Shown one piece after another: positions 24,026-36,126 of a stretch of 64,000 nucleotides of DNA. The DNA comes from Eremophila alpestris peregrina (lineage: Eukaryota > Chordata > Aves > Passeriformes > Alaudidae). The first letter of the stretch is position 1; the number at the start of each line of letters is the position of its first letter. The DNA lies in the NCBI GenBank assembly GCA_009792885.1, contig WMCF01000018.1:11272240-11336239 (forward strand), in the 5' to 3' direction. The notes under the pieces are model-generated. The model was not told where the DNA came from and made no database searches. It saw only the letters and a list, made by a program, of their open reading frames with translations. The translations under genes and the position numbers were made by a program.

Positions 24026-25989
24026 AGCGGCACTGCCTCGTTCCGTCCCAAAATCGGGCTCCGCAGGGACTCTCCGGACACCGTGTCCCAGCGCCAGCCG
24101 TGACCCGGGGCTCTGCAGCATCATCCCGCCGTCTGCATCACAGACGGGCTCGGGAGAACATCGCCAGTGAACTGGAAAGAGTTGAAAGGAGGGGGCGGGG
24201 GGGAAATGCTGATTTGAGATAAAAGGCTGTGCTCATGCCAGGGAGGGCTCCGAGTTCAAGGAAGCTCCGGCACTTGCCGTGACAGAGGCTCCTGCAGTCA
24301 AAATAATCCTTAAAAGCTCATTTGCCTTTCAGCAGTTGCTTTTCATGGGCACGACAAGCAGGAGCTGAATGTCAGGGCTCCTGTAAGTGGCCGCTCTGTC
24401 CAGGTCTCACTGCTTTGTGCCTCTGCAGCTCGGACAGGAGGGAAATTAGGGATGTTTAAGCACGAGATTCATCTCGTTTTCAGTCCCCCGACTCAAACAC
24501 TTCACATCACAGAAAGAAGGGGCAGCAGGATGTGCCACCCATCCTCTGTCACCTCTCCCAGCCCCTGTGACCGATTAGAGAAGTTGGGATCGCTGGCATT
24601 TTTGGGGGAGGCTGCCATGGGAGCACGCAGCAGTTCCCAGGGATTCTTGGAGGGCAGGGGAGGGATCAGCCTCTGCTGATCAGCCTGAGATCTGCCAACA
24701 ATCAAAGCAGACAAGCTTGTCCCTCCTAATTGGCTTTTCCTGCAAGCCCCAGCCTCTGCTTTCACTCAATCTAACCTAAAGAGCCTTTCCCTTGCTAAGA
24801 GCCTCCCGCCCTCTTCACTGGGCTTCCAGCAAGAGCCACCCCATCCCAGCCAAGGGCTCAGGGCTGCCCTCTGCTCTAGGGCTGCTGATCTCTCCCCTCA
24901 CACACCCAGTGCCTCTCAGAAAATCACAGTGTCTCCATGATTTATTTTTCTCTCATTTCCTGCCTTCTAATTAGTCACTGTCCTTCGTTCAGGAGGACAA
25001 AACCCTTTCCCCAGGAGCTGTGCAGAGCTGTCAGGATCTCTCAGGGCTGCAGGAGCAGTTTGCAGGGGCACTGATGGGGACACATTTGAAGTCACAGCCT
25101 AGAGCAGAGCAGGTCCTTCACCTGGGGGTGGAGATGGACAGCAGGAGTGTGAACAGCCAGCCATGTGTGCAGACAGAACACGGAGATGCTGCAGATGCAA
25201 ACAGAACTCCACACAGATGCACTCACCATGTGTGTTCCCGCCAGGCACAGGGGCCATGACACACAGAAACCCACTGCAAGCTGCTGACTGAGCTGATTTG
25301 CTCTGCCCTTCACCTCCTGCATTTATGTCCCTCCATCCACATGGAATAAATAAGATATCTCAGCTCCCAGAGTGCTGCTGTGTTTGCAGACACCGCTGCA
25401 AACCTGAGTTTGTTACCTGAGCAGGTCTGTGTTTGCTGACAGCCCCTGCCACCCCCAGCCCTCTGCCCCAGCACCTGGCTGGCCATCAAGGACCTGCCTA
25501 TCACCCTCCTGACTGCCCTTTTTCTGATCCTCATTCATGGAAGGAAGCCACAAAGGGCACAGAGACCACAGCAGGAGGGGTGATGATCTCCAGAGGCACT
25601 TGGGCTTCACACAGACAGCAGGGGAACAGCAGCTCACAGCCCTGCAGGATGAAAGATGGTTAAAGAAACTGGGCTATGGCAGAGAGGAGCTGGGCCCTTC
25701 CAGGAGCCTCAGTGAAAACAGATGTTCATCTGCAGCTGGATGTGTTGGGATGGGGGGTGATGCCTCGTGATGTTGGCAAGTAAACCACTCCTCATGCTGA
25801 ACTGCAGCCTGGGTGAGGTGCAGCATCCTCCCCTGATCCCTGCAGACCCACAGGGAAAAGAGAAGGGCAGCAGCCCCTCCAGACGCCCCTGTAAAAGTCC
25901 AGCAAAACTATTCAGAAATGCATGGAAAAACTTAAACGTCTCAGTACTCAAAGGGGGCTTATAAAAAGAGGGAAAGGAACATTTTACAA

Positions 25990-26266
25990 GGGCACATAGT
26001 GAGAGATAAGGGGGAATTCTTTAAAACTAAAAGAGGAGAGATTTATATCAGATGTTAGGAAAAAAAGCCTTTACTCAGAGGGTAGTGAGGCATTGAAATA
26101 GGTTGTCCAGAGAAGCTGTAAATGCCTCATTCCTGGAAGTGCTCATGGCCAGTTTGGATGGGGCCTTGAACAACCTGGTCTAGTGGAAGGGGTCCCTGTC
26201 TATGGCAGGGGGTTGGGATGGTTTTTAATGTTCCTTCCAACCCAAACCACTCTGGGATTCTGTGAA
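25990..26266 (+). mobile_element. CR1 LINE 3' fragment
   Basis: The CR1 3' series is present in order: gatgttaggaaaaaa, agggtagtgaggcattgaaa, ggttgtccagagaagctgt, ttggatggggccttgaacaac, ctagtggaaggggtccctg, ccttccaacccaaaccac, and a gattctgtga end. It is truncated at the 5' side and non-coding. Confidence 0.9.
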
Positions 26267-26602
26267 ACTGGAAAATCAGCACCAGTTGTTTGGCCCTTTG
26301 CAACAAAGAGCATGGAGTGTTTTATCTCAGGTGATGGGGACTTCTGGCACAGCCAACCCACATCTCCCATTGCCACGGGGTGATGTTCTCAAATGCACAC
26401 TCTCTAAAGGTGCCAGAAAAGCAAACCAAAGAGAGGACAGCTGGGCCTGGTTCAGTATTACTGGGTACATCAGTCAGATTGGTTTCCCAGCCTGCTAAAT
26501 CTGGACTCTGAAAACCACCCCCAGAGCCTTTGGTTATGTTTTTATTTCCAAATTGGCTTGGCCAGACAGCTCTGGCACACAGTTTTACCCACACTTAACA
26601 TG

Positions 26603-26629
26603 CTAAAAATAGTACCCTTTGCCCAGCTG
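26603..26629 (+). promoter_or_regulatory. MEF2 site plus E-box (candidate muscle enhancer A)
   Basis: CTAAAAATAG at 26603-26612 is the exact preferred MEF2 sequence. An E-box CAGCTG follows at 26624-26629. It lies inside the large XIRP1 intron. Xin genes are known MEF2 targets in heart and muscle, so the location is meaningful; activity is inferred. Confidence 0.45.
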
Positions 26630-27168
26630 AACTTTGAGGGCATGGAGAGTCCTCCAGGTTTGAGTGTTTTGTTAGTTTCCCTCTCCAAACACTTCCCAGA
26701 GCACTTCCCTGTGACACCACATTGCTGCAATGATGGGAGCAATTCCCCTCTTGCCATAAAGCAGGTAGAGTGCTTGTCCTTCTTCAGACACTTTCCCAAA
26801 GTAATATTTTTCTCATTCCCGCTTCTAAAATACTGGAACTGATGAGGAAATAGGCCCTCAGAAAACGAAGGTAATTCCTGTCACCTTCCCAGCTTTTCTG
26901 TTAAAGCTTTGGCTGTGGCCAGAGGTGACAGGGGGGGCCTGGCTGTGAGGATCACAGCCTGAGGACATGACAGTGAGTCAGGGAAATGCCTCTTCCCCAT
27001 TGCACCAGTGCCTGGATGCATCCCTGTCCCGTACCAGGTTACACCAGGGGTATTTTGAATGAATAAATTCTGAAAATAAGCCAGGGCCCCAGCCTTTCCC
27101 AGCCCCCGTGCAGCATTGCTGGGACTCGTGATTGACTCAGCCTGGTGGAAGAGCAATTCCACTGTTCC

Positions 27169-27232
27169 CTAAAAATAGACCAAGTGGTTCATCCTCTCAA
27201 CATAGCCCAGCACTCTGAGATAAAACCAGCTG
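27169..27232 (+). promoter_or_regulatory. MEF2/NKX/GATA/E-box cluster (candidate muscle enhancer B)
   Basis: A second exact CTAAAAATAG lies at 27169-27178. Within 64 bp follow CCAAGTGG (close to the NKX2-5 element), AGATAA at 27218-27223 (GATA) and CAGCTG at 27227-27232 (E-box). Such combinations are typical of cardiac and skeletal muscle control modules. Xin expression in chick heart is reported to depend on MEF2 and NKX2-5. Confidence 0.45.
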
Positions 27233-30200
27233 CCAGAGACCACTGGGAGGCAGTGAACAGGACCCAGGGTGTGGGGTGAGGAGCAGGGCTCCTTTTGGGA
27301 TACACAAAGGGCTGCCTGGCCCTGGGTTTCACACAGATTTCCCACTGGGGCTGTCTGAGACTGGACTCACCTGTTGGGACTGCAGAGACCTCCCTGTAAG
27401 TAATCTTGGGGTAGATTAGAACGGGGTGAAGTTTTGCATGAAAGTGAACCTCAGACTGATCCTAAAATGCAGGGCAAAGGAGGGTGCTTATTGTTTCATG
27501 CTATGAAAGTGGTGTTGCAGCTCATGGAAAGTTATGGATTTCATTCTGCTGGCCCAGAAGCTTGGTAAATCCTGCTCTGTGCTGCAGGTTGTGCTCCATG
27601 GATGGTGGCTTTGGTTTGGGGCACCTGGGTGTGTACTAGAGAGAAACAAGGCATTGTAACTGTGTGCTTTTCTCCTGTCCTAAAATACTGAAAATCCCAG
27701 CTTTGAAGCTTGAATGCATGGGGCCAGATCTTGGTGTCTACTCTCTCCAAAAAACACAAAAAAACCTGTTATTTATTATATCTCTGATCACTTTGAGCAC
27801 AAACAGGGGAAAGAACCTCTGTGGGATCCAGTTGTGCCAGAGGGATGATGGGGGTGGAGGGGACACCTCCCAGACCCAAACCCTGTTGAGGACTGGTAGT
27901 GGGAAGGCAGCAAAACATGGACTGTTCAGAAGGAAATGAGCTTTGCTTCATCTTACATCCCTAGAGAACAGAAGGCAGGGAAGGATTAGTTAAGGAGGAC
28001 ATTTCTTTCCCTCTCTCTTCAATCCCTGTCTCCAGAGAGGGTTGAAAAATGTGTTTGTGACCCGGAGGCAAACAAAGGGCTTCAGGAGCCTGTGGGGTCA
28101 GCAGCCTTAATATGGCCATACTCCACATCCATTTGCCTCTAAGGGCTGTCTCGTGGTCACCAGCAGAGCCAGGACTTCAGGTCCAGCCCTGGGGATGTCC
28201 CTCGGTCACCGGGGAAGGGCCTGACCTGAGCTGAAAGCAGCATTTTGGTCAGCTCATGCATTTGTCCATGGCCAATATTTCCTTCTGAGAATCATGTCTG
28301 GCTGAGCTGTGAGAATAACAGAAATTATTTCTGTAGCTTTCCCCAGTTCCCTCCAGGTCTCCAGTTTTCATCCAACCCTTTGAATCAAAAAAAAAAAAAA
28401 AAAGGTAGCTTCAGATTTTTGTTAAAAAACAGGGATTTAGGCAAAGAAGGGTGGAGTTGTCTTCTTTTCTCCATCCCTCAGGTACAGATATCACTTTATG
28501 AGAAGAGGCAGAACATAAAAATCCTTACTCTTGTTCAGGCAAAGTGGTAGATGATTCATTAATGGCAATTTAGGGATTCAGCACGGGTGGGAATTTGAGG
28601 GAACATCTTGCAAAAGGCTGTTTTCAGCCCTTGAATAGACTCAGTATTTTACAGGATACAAAAGCTTCCTTCTGGGGGGAAACCAGGCAAGGATGCCCTA
28701 AACCTGTTAGTAAGAGGGAGAAAACCCTTCTTTAGCCCAGAGAAAGTCCCAGGGCTGTGTCTGAACAGAGTAGCAGGAATCTTCCCTTGAAAGTCCTGTA
28801 CCTTTCTGGTATCTTACACTGCCAATCCAACTATTTCTCTCCTCTCCCTGATTCTCACTGGCAATTTGCCTTACTCAGAAACCAATGGAAATTCCCGGGA
28901 ATCTCAGTAGCTACAAGTGGGTTTGGGGTTTTCTCTTTAAAGGATACTGCTAAATTGGTTTGGGGTGTGACCCTTTCGTCCAAAGCAGCGTGAAGTTTTC
29001 TTGGCTGCGGGCGACCAAGAGCCGACAGCGGCATGGAGACACCGGGACAGGAATAGAAAGGCGAGGCAGGGCCCTTGCAGCTCCTCGGGGCACGGAGGAA
29101 TCCCTGCAATGCCCCCACGTGAACACCGTGGCACGGCAAAGTAACGCTGGGAGATGCAGGGCACAGCCCCGATCCCAGCTGGGCTCTGCGATCCCGGCGG
29201 GATGCGAGGCCCGGGATGCTCACGGGGCTCCTGCCCGCTCGCACATTCCCACGGGGTCTGTTCAGAGCGGTGGGAGAGGGCTGCCCTTAAAAGGGCTGGT
29301 ATTTGTGGCATGCCAAGAAGCCCTCTCCTCAAGCTGAGGCTATTCCAGTGAGGGGCTGGGGGCTGCTTTCCCTGGGGAAGTGGGTTTGGAGGGAGGGAAG
29401 GGGCTCTGGGGAATGGTTCATCCTGAACTCCGGGCTGTGAGGGCTGAGGAGGGAAAGGATCCTGGCAGAAGGGTTAGGGACAAAAGTAGTGCTGATGGTG
29501 GGATAGGGGAGACAGAGAAACGGGGGAATGGATGCCAGTCAGGGTGTTTGTCACCATTCCAGTGAAAAACCCCTCTGTGAACAGCAGACAAAGAGTCACT
29601 GGAGGGTACCAGAACGCGGCCGGCTGAGCGGGGCGTGATCCACGATGTGTCAGGGGCAGTGCTGGGCAGTGACACACAGCCAGGGACAGAGCCACCAAAC
29701 AGCCACCCGGCCTTTATTAACCCTTTATCAACTCAGCAGAGGGACACAGAGAACCAGGCAATGCCCATGGGGCTGCCCCCATCTCCCCCAGGCCCTCGGT
29801 ACCCAAACCATGAGGGGACAGGGCGATGCTGGAGCCCTCCCTGGGGAAGGACAGGCCACCAGCAGTTGGCCCACGCGGGAGGGCCACGTCCCCAAGCAGC
29901 AATGCCACTCGCAGCTGTCCCTCAGCAGAGCTTCTTGGCATTTTTTGGGTGCCCGGAATAGAGTCCTCCACATTCCTGGATTTTTGCAAAGCCCAGAAAT
30001 AGCCCCGAGCTGCCTTGGGGCAGATACTCGGCTCTGCCCGAGGCTAAATTTTCCCAACTCTTCTCAGAATCTCTTTAAATTACCTGGGGGGGTCACGATG
30101 CTGCAAAGAACATTCCAGCTGATACTGAGGAGCCAAAAAAGTTTGCAGAAGTGACCAAAGATCATGAACCTTCAGTTTGGAGGTGCTGGAAATTGCAAAG

Positions 30201-33200
30201 AGATCTGATTTTGAAAATCAAAGGCAGGAAACAAGACACTTTGTTTTTTTTCTTTCAGTGCTTACCACCCTCTCAGATTTGCAAATGCAACTTTAAACAC
30301 GTGAAAAACATTAATTATTTTACTATAATTAGTAGAAAAATCCTAATGTATTAAATGATCATTTACATCTAATTTCCTCTTCAGCACAGCTGGTCTTCAG
30401 TTACATTATTTTATTTTATTTCTTTGTCTAGCACCTTCCTCTGTTTATAGTGATTTTCTTTTCAGCCCATTTCCCACCCCAGAAATCACCTATTAATTCT
30501 GTGTACCAGAGCTCGTCTAATCATTGCAGGAAATGGCTTGCAGAGAGGGCAAAATCTCTCTTAAAGCCTCTCAAAAGGGAATTATTTCTATTTATTTGAT
30601 ATGTGTTAGTCATTACATTTACATTCTCCACCAGCAGTGCTCCCCACCTCCAAATCAGGGATCTATTGTATGTGATGCTGGACAAATTAATTTGAAAGGA
30701 CAAGGTGTAGTCACAAAAGTTTGGGATCAGAAAAAATAAAAAGCCTTGTTAAGTTGCATGATTTTCATTAATCATCCAACTGCAATCAGTGCTGTTCTTG
30801 TATCTGAGTTGGTAGGTGAGCATGAGAAAATCTCAGTACTTGTTTTTAAAAGGTAGATTCCTAGCCTGTCTAGTTGTAACAGCCACTTTTGGACCAAAAC
30901 AGTAAAAAAACCACATGAATTCTATGTAAAAAGAACATGTTTACAACTGCCACTCTGACACACAATGGGCCGAGCCAGGGCAGAAATGAAAAGCTTGAAT
31001 TTCAAACACTCACAGTCCTTTGTGGGACTGAAAGTGAGAGAAAGTACTGTGGTTTGAAAAGAGAACAAAGTGTGATCTGGGCATCAGAGGGGAGCACCCG
31101 TGAGGGTGAGCAGAGTGTTTCAGAGCATGACTGGTTCTTTGCTGGACTCTAAAATCCCATCGATGCTCCCTGTTGCATCTTTGTCCCACCTTTTTTTCCC
31201 CTCCTTCAGAAAAAAAACAGGTGGCATTTTAGCATTCTCTAAAGCCTCATGAGTGGGTCATGAGGGCAATGAGGAACACAGAGACTCACTCCTGCCCCAA
31301 TCCTCCCTGTCCCAGGACTACCCTTCCCTGCCCACCCACCACTGAAGCATCCCAGAACCACTCACCTTTTCAGCAGCCCCCAAACTGGGGCAGCAGGGAG
31401 CCTGCCCTGCTTCCCACACCTCCCTCAGAACGTGCTCCCTCTGGCAGAGCTTCCCTGTGGACCTGGGCCACTGGCAGAAGGGTTAGGGCAGAGATTTAAA
31501 CCTTTCCCCACTGACTGAGCACCCCCAATGGGCTGCCTGGCTCCTGGATTAAGCAGCAGCCCTGGTTTCCCAGCCAGCTTTTATGGATGCTCACCCATCC
31601 ATGCAAATTCCCCCAGCCCAGCCGTGGAGCTGTGCTGGTATTTAGGAGTCACTTTTGCCAGGGAACTGATTCTGTGGGGAGAAAAACTGGGAGGAGGATG
31701 GGACAGATGTGATTCTGCACATGCAGCTGCCACATCCGAGGGCAGAGGCACTTAGAAATGGGGTCCCCATGTGCAGAGAAGTGCTTCCAGCTTTGGGACA
31801 GGTCAGTGAGGTGCTAATGTTTCACTGGGATGAGCAGCAGGGACTAGCAGGTGGCACTGGGGACATGTCCAGTCACACAGGGGTGTCACACACTCGTGGG
31901 TCAGGAGGCTGAGCTGGCAGTGACTGTCTGATGGGAGTAACCCATGGCTGATCCCAGGCAAGGGGGAAATACCAGCCCCGAATTCCCAGGAAACAACCAG
32001 CCCAGAGAGCCACAAAGCAGCATTTCCTTGTCAGTCCATCTCCATGTCCTTGGAATAAAAAGTTGCTTCCACAATCTGAAGGAATCACTTGTTTTCCTAC
32101 CCTGAATTCTCCGGTGCTAAGGAGCACCAGGACACGAGTCTGCTCCTGCTGACCTCGGAGAACTGGGTTTGGGTCCTGCACCAGGGGATGCACCAAATGT
32201 CTCGTGGCACTGGAGCCAAGGCATGAGGCCACAACACATCTGTGCTCCACGGCACAGGACAGGCCAGGCCCAGAGCCAGCATGGCAAACCCAAAAGTGAC
32301 CTGCAGAGCAGCAAAGCCAAGCAGCCACTGAGCAGGGCATGGAGGAGAGGGAGGAGATGCTCTCTGCAGCACTGCTCCCATCAATGAGCAATAGAAAGGG
32401 AACAGAACCCTGATGGCACTTGCCCCACAGGGCCAAACCATTCCCTCTGACTTCCTCAAGCCCCCATGGGCTCCCAGCCCCGTGACACAGCCCCCAGCCC
32501 CCGGAGCGCCGTGGGGCGGGCGGCGACACAAAGGGCAGCGCTTAGCAGCTGTGTTTGCTCAGGGCGGCTGATTTTGGGAGCACAGCTGATGACATGTGGT
32601 TGGCCAGGCGAGCCGGGACACTGGTGCTGAGCTTGCAGCTTCCTTTTTTAATAGGTGACTCAGGCGCTCGGGAGCTCACTGGGGTTGGTGGTGGGAGCCG
32701 GGCTGTGAAGGAGTGCCAGCAGCAGAGGTGGTGGACACCAGCAGGTGGGTAGCGTTGTTTGTTCATGGGATAAAGTGGTTTAAATAGAAAGCAGAGTGAG
32801 GCAGAGATGGGGTTTTCTCAGGGGAGGGAGGGGGCAGAGGTTTTGTTGGTGATTTGTTTTCCACTTGTTAGGAGTTGGCTGCCAGGTGTAAGACGATTCT
32901 GGTTCAAGAGACCCGCAATATTATCTCCAGCAGGAGACAGAGCAGTTGAGTGATTCATGGGCAATAATTGGAGAGGAAGTGAGTGAACTTTTAGATTAAT
33001 ATTTAAGAGTCTTTCCCCCCCCATTGCCTGGCCTTCTCCCCCGTGTTTAGAAAGATCAGTGAGTACAAAGGAATACAAGGAATTATTTCCCCCTGTTGCA
33101 AGTTTCCATGTCTCAGCCCTCCCTGCCTGCCTGGGCTGTGACTTAGGGGGCAGAGGCTGTAAACCAAGCCCGACCTGCACACACACGGGAAGAGCTCAAG

Positions 33201-33731
33201 GAGCACGACAGCTGCTCCTTATGGGCAGTCCAAACATTGCAGCCCCTCACACAAAATGTGCAGATTCATCCGGCGCCAGACGCTGGCACGAAGGACATTT
33301 TGCCGACAAACGCCAGCAGGGAGGAGCATTCCCTGTATCCTTCATTTGGACAGCAGCGCCGTGCCAGCCACAGGGTGGGACGGGAGGAGGGGGGTTTCAG
33401 GAGACCTTTCCCTCCTATTTTAGCTCGCAGGGGATGCTTTAATGCCTGAAGTATCGTGTTTAGCCCCCCTGGGGCCGCAGTCGCGCAGTCAATCAGCGCG
33501 GAGCGGGATGCATCACTCAGCGCCGGGGCGGATGCCGAGCGCGCCGGCGGAGCCCTTTGGCTCAGCGAGGCAGAAACGTGGAGCCAAGGGCAGGTTTCAG
33601 CCTGGGCTTCCACCCCATACACAACAAACATCACCCTTAGCCTGGTTTGCACAGCGAGCTTTAGCTGTGCTCCAGCATCTCCAGCCGGGAAGGTCCCCGC
33701 TCCCTCCCGGGGGATGCTGCGAAGCCGCGCA

Positions 33732-34132
33732 GTGCTCCCAGCCCCTGGGATGTGCTCCCAGCCCCTGGGATGTGCTCCCAGCNNNNNNNNNNGTGCTCCC
33801 AGCCCCTGGGATGTGCTCCCAGCCCCTGGGATGTGCTCCCAGCTCTTGGGATGCGCTCCCAGCTCCTGAGATGTGCTCCCAGCCCCTGGGATGTGCTCCC
33901 GGCCCCTGGGATGTGCTCCCAGCCCCTGGGATGTGCTCCCAGTCCCTGAGATGCGCTCCCAGCCTCTGGGATGCGCTCCCGGCCCCTGGGATGTGCTCCC
34001 GGCCCCTGGGATGTGCTCCCAGCTCTTGGGATGTGCTCCCAGCTCCTGAGATGTGCTCCCAGCTCCTGGGATGCTCTCCCAGCTCCTGGGATGCTCTCCC
34101 GCCTCCTGGGATGTGCTCCCAGCCCCTGAGAT
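33732..34132 (+). repeat. 20-bp minisatellite with an assembly gap
   Basis: There are about 19 tandem copies of a 20-bp unit, GTGCTCCCAGCCCCTGGGAT, with variants at the centre and the end. Each unit contains a CCCAG...CTGGG inverted repeat. Because 20 is not a multiple of 3 and the unit lacks stops, all frames stay open on both strands, which yields spurious frames of about 260-300 codons. Ten Ns at 33783-33792 interrupt the array; the unit needs 9 bases there, so the Ns are a placeholder and the true copy number is unknown. Confidence 0.97.
33783..33792. other. Assembly gap (10 N)
   Basis: Ten consecutive unknown bases lie within the minisatellite. It is a standard small gap placeholder rather than a measured length. 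Confidence 0.99.
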
Positions 34133-35977
34133 GCCCTCGGTGCCGCTCGGATGTCGCTCTCCGCGCACAAGTGACGGCTCAGCCTTCCCGTCAGCGGGAC
34201 GAGCTGTTGTTCTTCGGCTCTTATCTATAATTAGAGATTCGGAGGGAGGCAGCAGCCTGTTTCAGGCAGAGACCAGATTTTGTGCAAGCGCGGAGCCAGC
34301 ACAGAGGGTTGGAGCAGCCCTTCTCCAAGGCAGGAGGCTTTGTGAGAAGTGATAAGCAAACACAGGGCTGTGCACAGCCTGTGCACTGAAAAAAAAATGA
34401 GTAAAAAAAAATGACAGCGATAAGGGGATGCCTTCAACAAAAGCCTTGTATCTAATTATATCTGTCATTAAAACAAGCCCTGTGGCTTTTCATCCATCCA
34501 AGCTAAAGGGTGAAGGAACGGGCAACACTGGCACTGTGCTATTTCCCTCTGCCTGAACTGGAAATCTTCCTTCAGCTGCACTATTTGTTCGTGGCTGGAG
34601 GGGCACTCTGCTTTTCTTTGTGCAGGATGTGAACCTGCAGGCCTAGGGGTCAGTACAAATTCGATCATCTCAGCAGTAATGCCCATAACCTGGGATGGGA
34701 GGAGACCCTTAAACATCACCATTAAACATCCCTGTGTCCATCTGCTCCTGGACACAGGGATGCTTTTGCTAAGCACTTCTCATCAAAAGCACAGGAACAC
34801 TTGTGTCAGCCTAGGCAAGGTCCCTGCCTTCCCCTGAGGTGCTCCCATCTCCTAGATGTGGCTTTCAAGACCACATCTATTTCATTTGAAGCACATTTTT
34901 AGTGCACGGAGTTGCTTCTTGACAATTTAAAATGAAATCAGGGTAAGTTTATTTCAGCATTTTAGAGGAAAACTTGAAAATCTGAACTGCAGAACACAAA
35001 GAAGAAGAGTCATTAGGTTTGTTGTTTTCTAGTTCTCGTGATTTGGGGGCTGAGGTTTGAGGGCAAAGAATGCTGGAATGGCTGCAGTGCTTCTAGTGTG
35101 CACATATTTCAAAGTACATCAGCCCTTCCCTGGCTGTGCAATAGCTGGATTTGTGGAGAGAGAGCCCATTGTTCAAACCAAAAGCATTGCAAATACCTCA
35201 CTAAATCCGAATGCAGCAGCACAAGCCCTGCAGAGAACAGGGAGAACCTTCTCGTGTTTTCACAGTGGGAACAGAGAAATGACAGCCCTGACTAACCTGG
35301 AGGGCTGAGTTGCACCCTATAGGTGTGAAGCTCTATATATTACGTTTTTCTGTGATGGGAGGTGGAGATATCCATCCTCACACCTGGCAGATTAATGCAA
35401 AAAGAAAGTTTTTGGCTACATTTTGGAGCTGCTCCTTTCTTTGAAAACTGATGCTCCAGCGGGGACCCCCTGGGAGCTGGTGCAGCTCAAAATGTCAGAT
35501 GTCTAAATTCAGAGCAGGGTTTGAAGGGTCTACCACGGGCTCCCTGCCACATCCTGAGGCAAGTCTCACCCTTTCCATCCCTCCTGAAATGAGCTGCCAG
35601 GCAAAGAGAAGTGGAAATAACTGCTTGTGAAGCACACCCATGGGAGAGTGGTGTGGCCAGGGAGCACAAAAAAGCAGGAATTGGCTCTGGTTGGATATGT
35701 GCAGTTCCTCCTCGTGTTCGGTGATGGCCTTGCCCAGAGGGAAGCAGGAACGGGGCCATCAGGCCACTGCCGAAGTGTCACTCTCATCCAGGCTCAGCCA
35801 TGGAGGAGATGGGAATGTCCATGATTTTTCCCTGAACCTCAAGGGTGTGATGTTAAGTTTTGGGGGGCTGTGGGGGGACTCAGTGCGCGGTGCCAGAGCC
35901 CGTGGAAAGCGATGCTGGCCCTGCCCTCCTCCTGTCTGCGGCTCGGCGCTCACCACACACCTCTGTCCCTGTTTCAG

Positions 35978-36126
35978 ATGATCAGGCACGGTCATTTTTA
36001 GACCCATCAGGCAGCGCCAGCCACACACTTCAGCAAGGACGAGGGAGGTGCTCTGCGCCCTCCGTGAAGGAGCTGTCGGCTCTGTATCTGTCGCAGGCAG
36101 CTGCCGCCGCTGACCCCGCACAGCCG
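35978..36126 (+). CDS. XIRP1: XIRP1 candidate coding exon 5 (149 bp)
   Basis: A ctgtccctgtttcag acceptor and a gtaagg donor bound the exon. Two bases complete a codon begun in exon 4 (T+AT, Tyr), then 49 codons end in phase 0. It contains SVKELSALYLSQAAAAADP. This aligns with the EPLIN motif SIKDRMAKYQAAVSK and with the XIRP2 start MARYQAAVSRG, so it is the best protein-level link between these 5' exons and the Xin/EPLIN family. In phase 0 the exon would hit a stop at once, so the phase 1 entry provided by exon 4 is needed. Confidence 0.72.

Larger units (their letters stand above)
21374..35977 (+). other. XIRP1: Large XIRP1 intron (about 14.6 kb)
   Basis: No exon that fits the phase (1 in, 1 out) was found inside it. 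It contains the (TTCTA)n tract, a CTCF-like motif, a CR1 fragment, two MEF2/E-box clusters, two CpG-dense stretches (28975-29240 and 33460-33560) and the gap-containing 20-bp minisatellite. Alternative first exons for shorter isoforms could sit in the CpG-dense stretches, but I cannot show that. Confidence 0.5.

Noticed and set aside
23540..24103. 187-codon open frame containing SILFYSILFY repeats
   Set aside because: It is an effect of the (TATTC)n microsatellite.
24993..25112. Exon-like segment of 40 codons after ccttcgttcag
   Set aside because: The donor (gtcctt) is poor, and it would have to be phase 1 to fit between exons 4 and 5; in that frame it contains a stop.
33266..34230. Open frames of 300 codons (-) and 262 codons (+) across the minisatellite
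   Set aside because: They are produced by a stop-free 20-bp tandem repeat read in all frames, and both cross an assembly gap.
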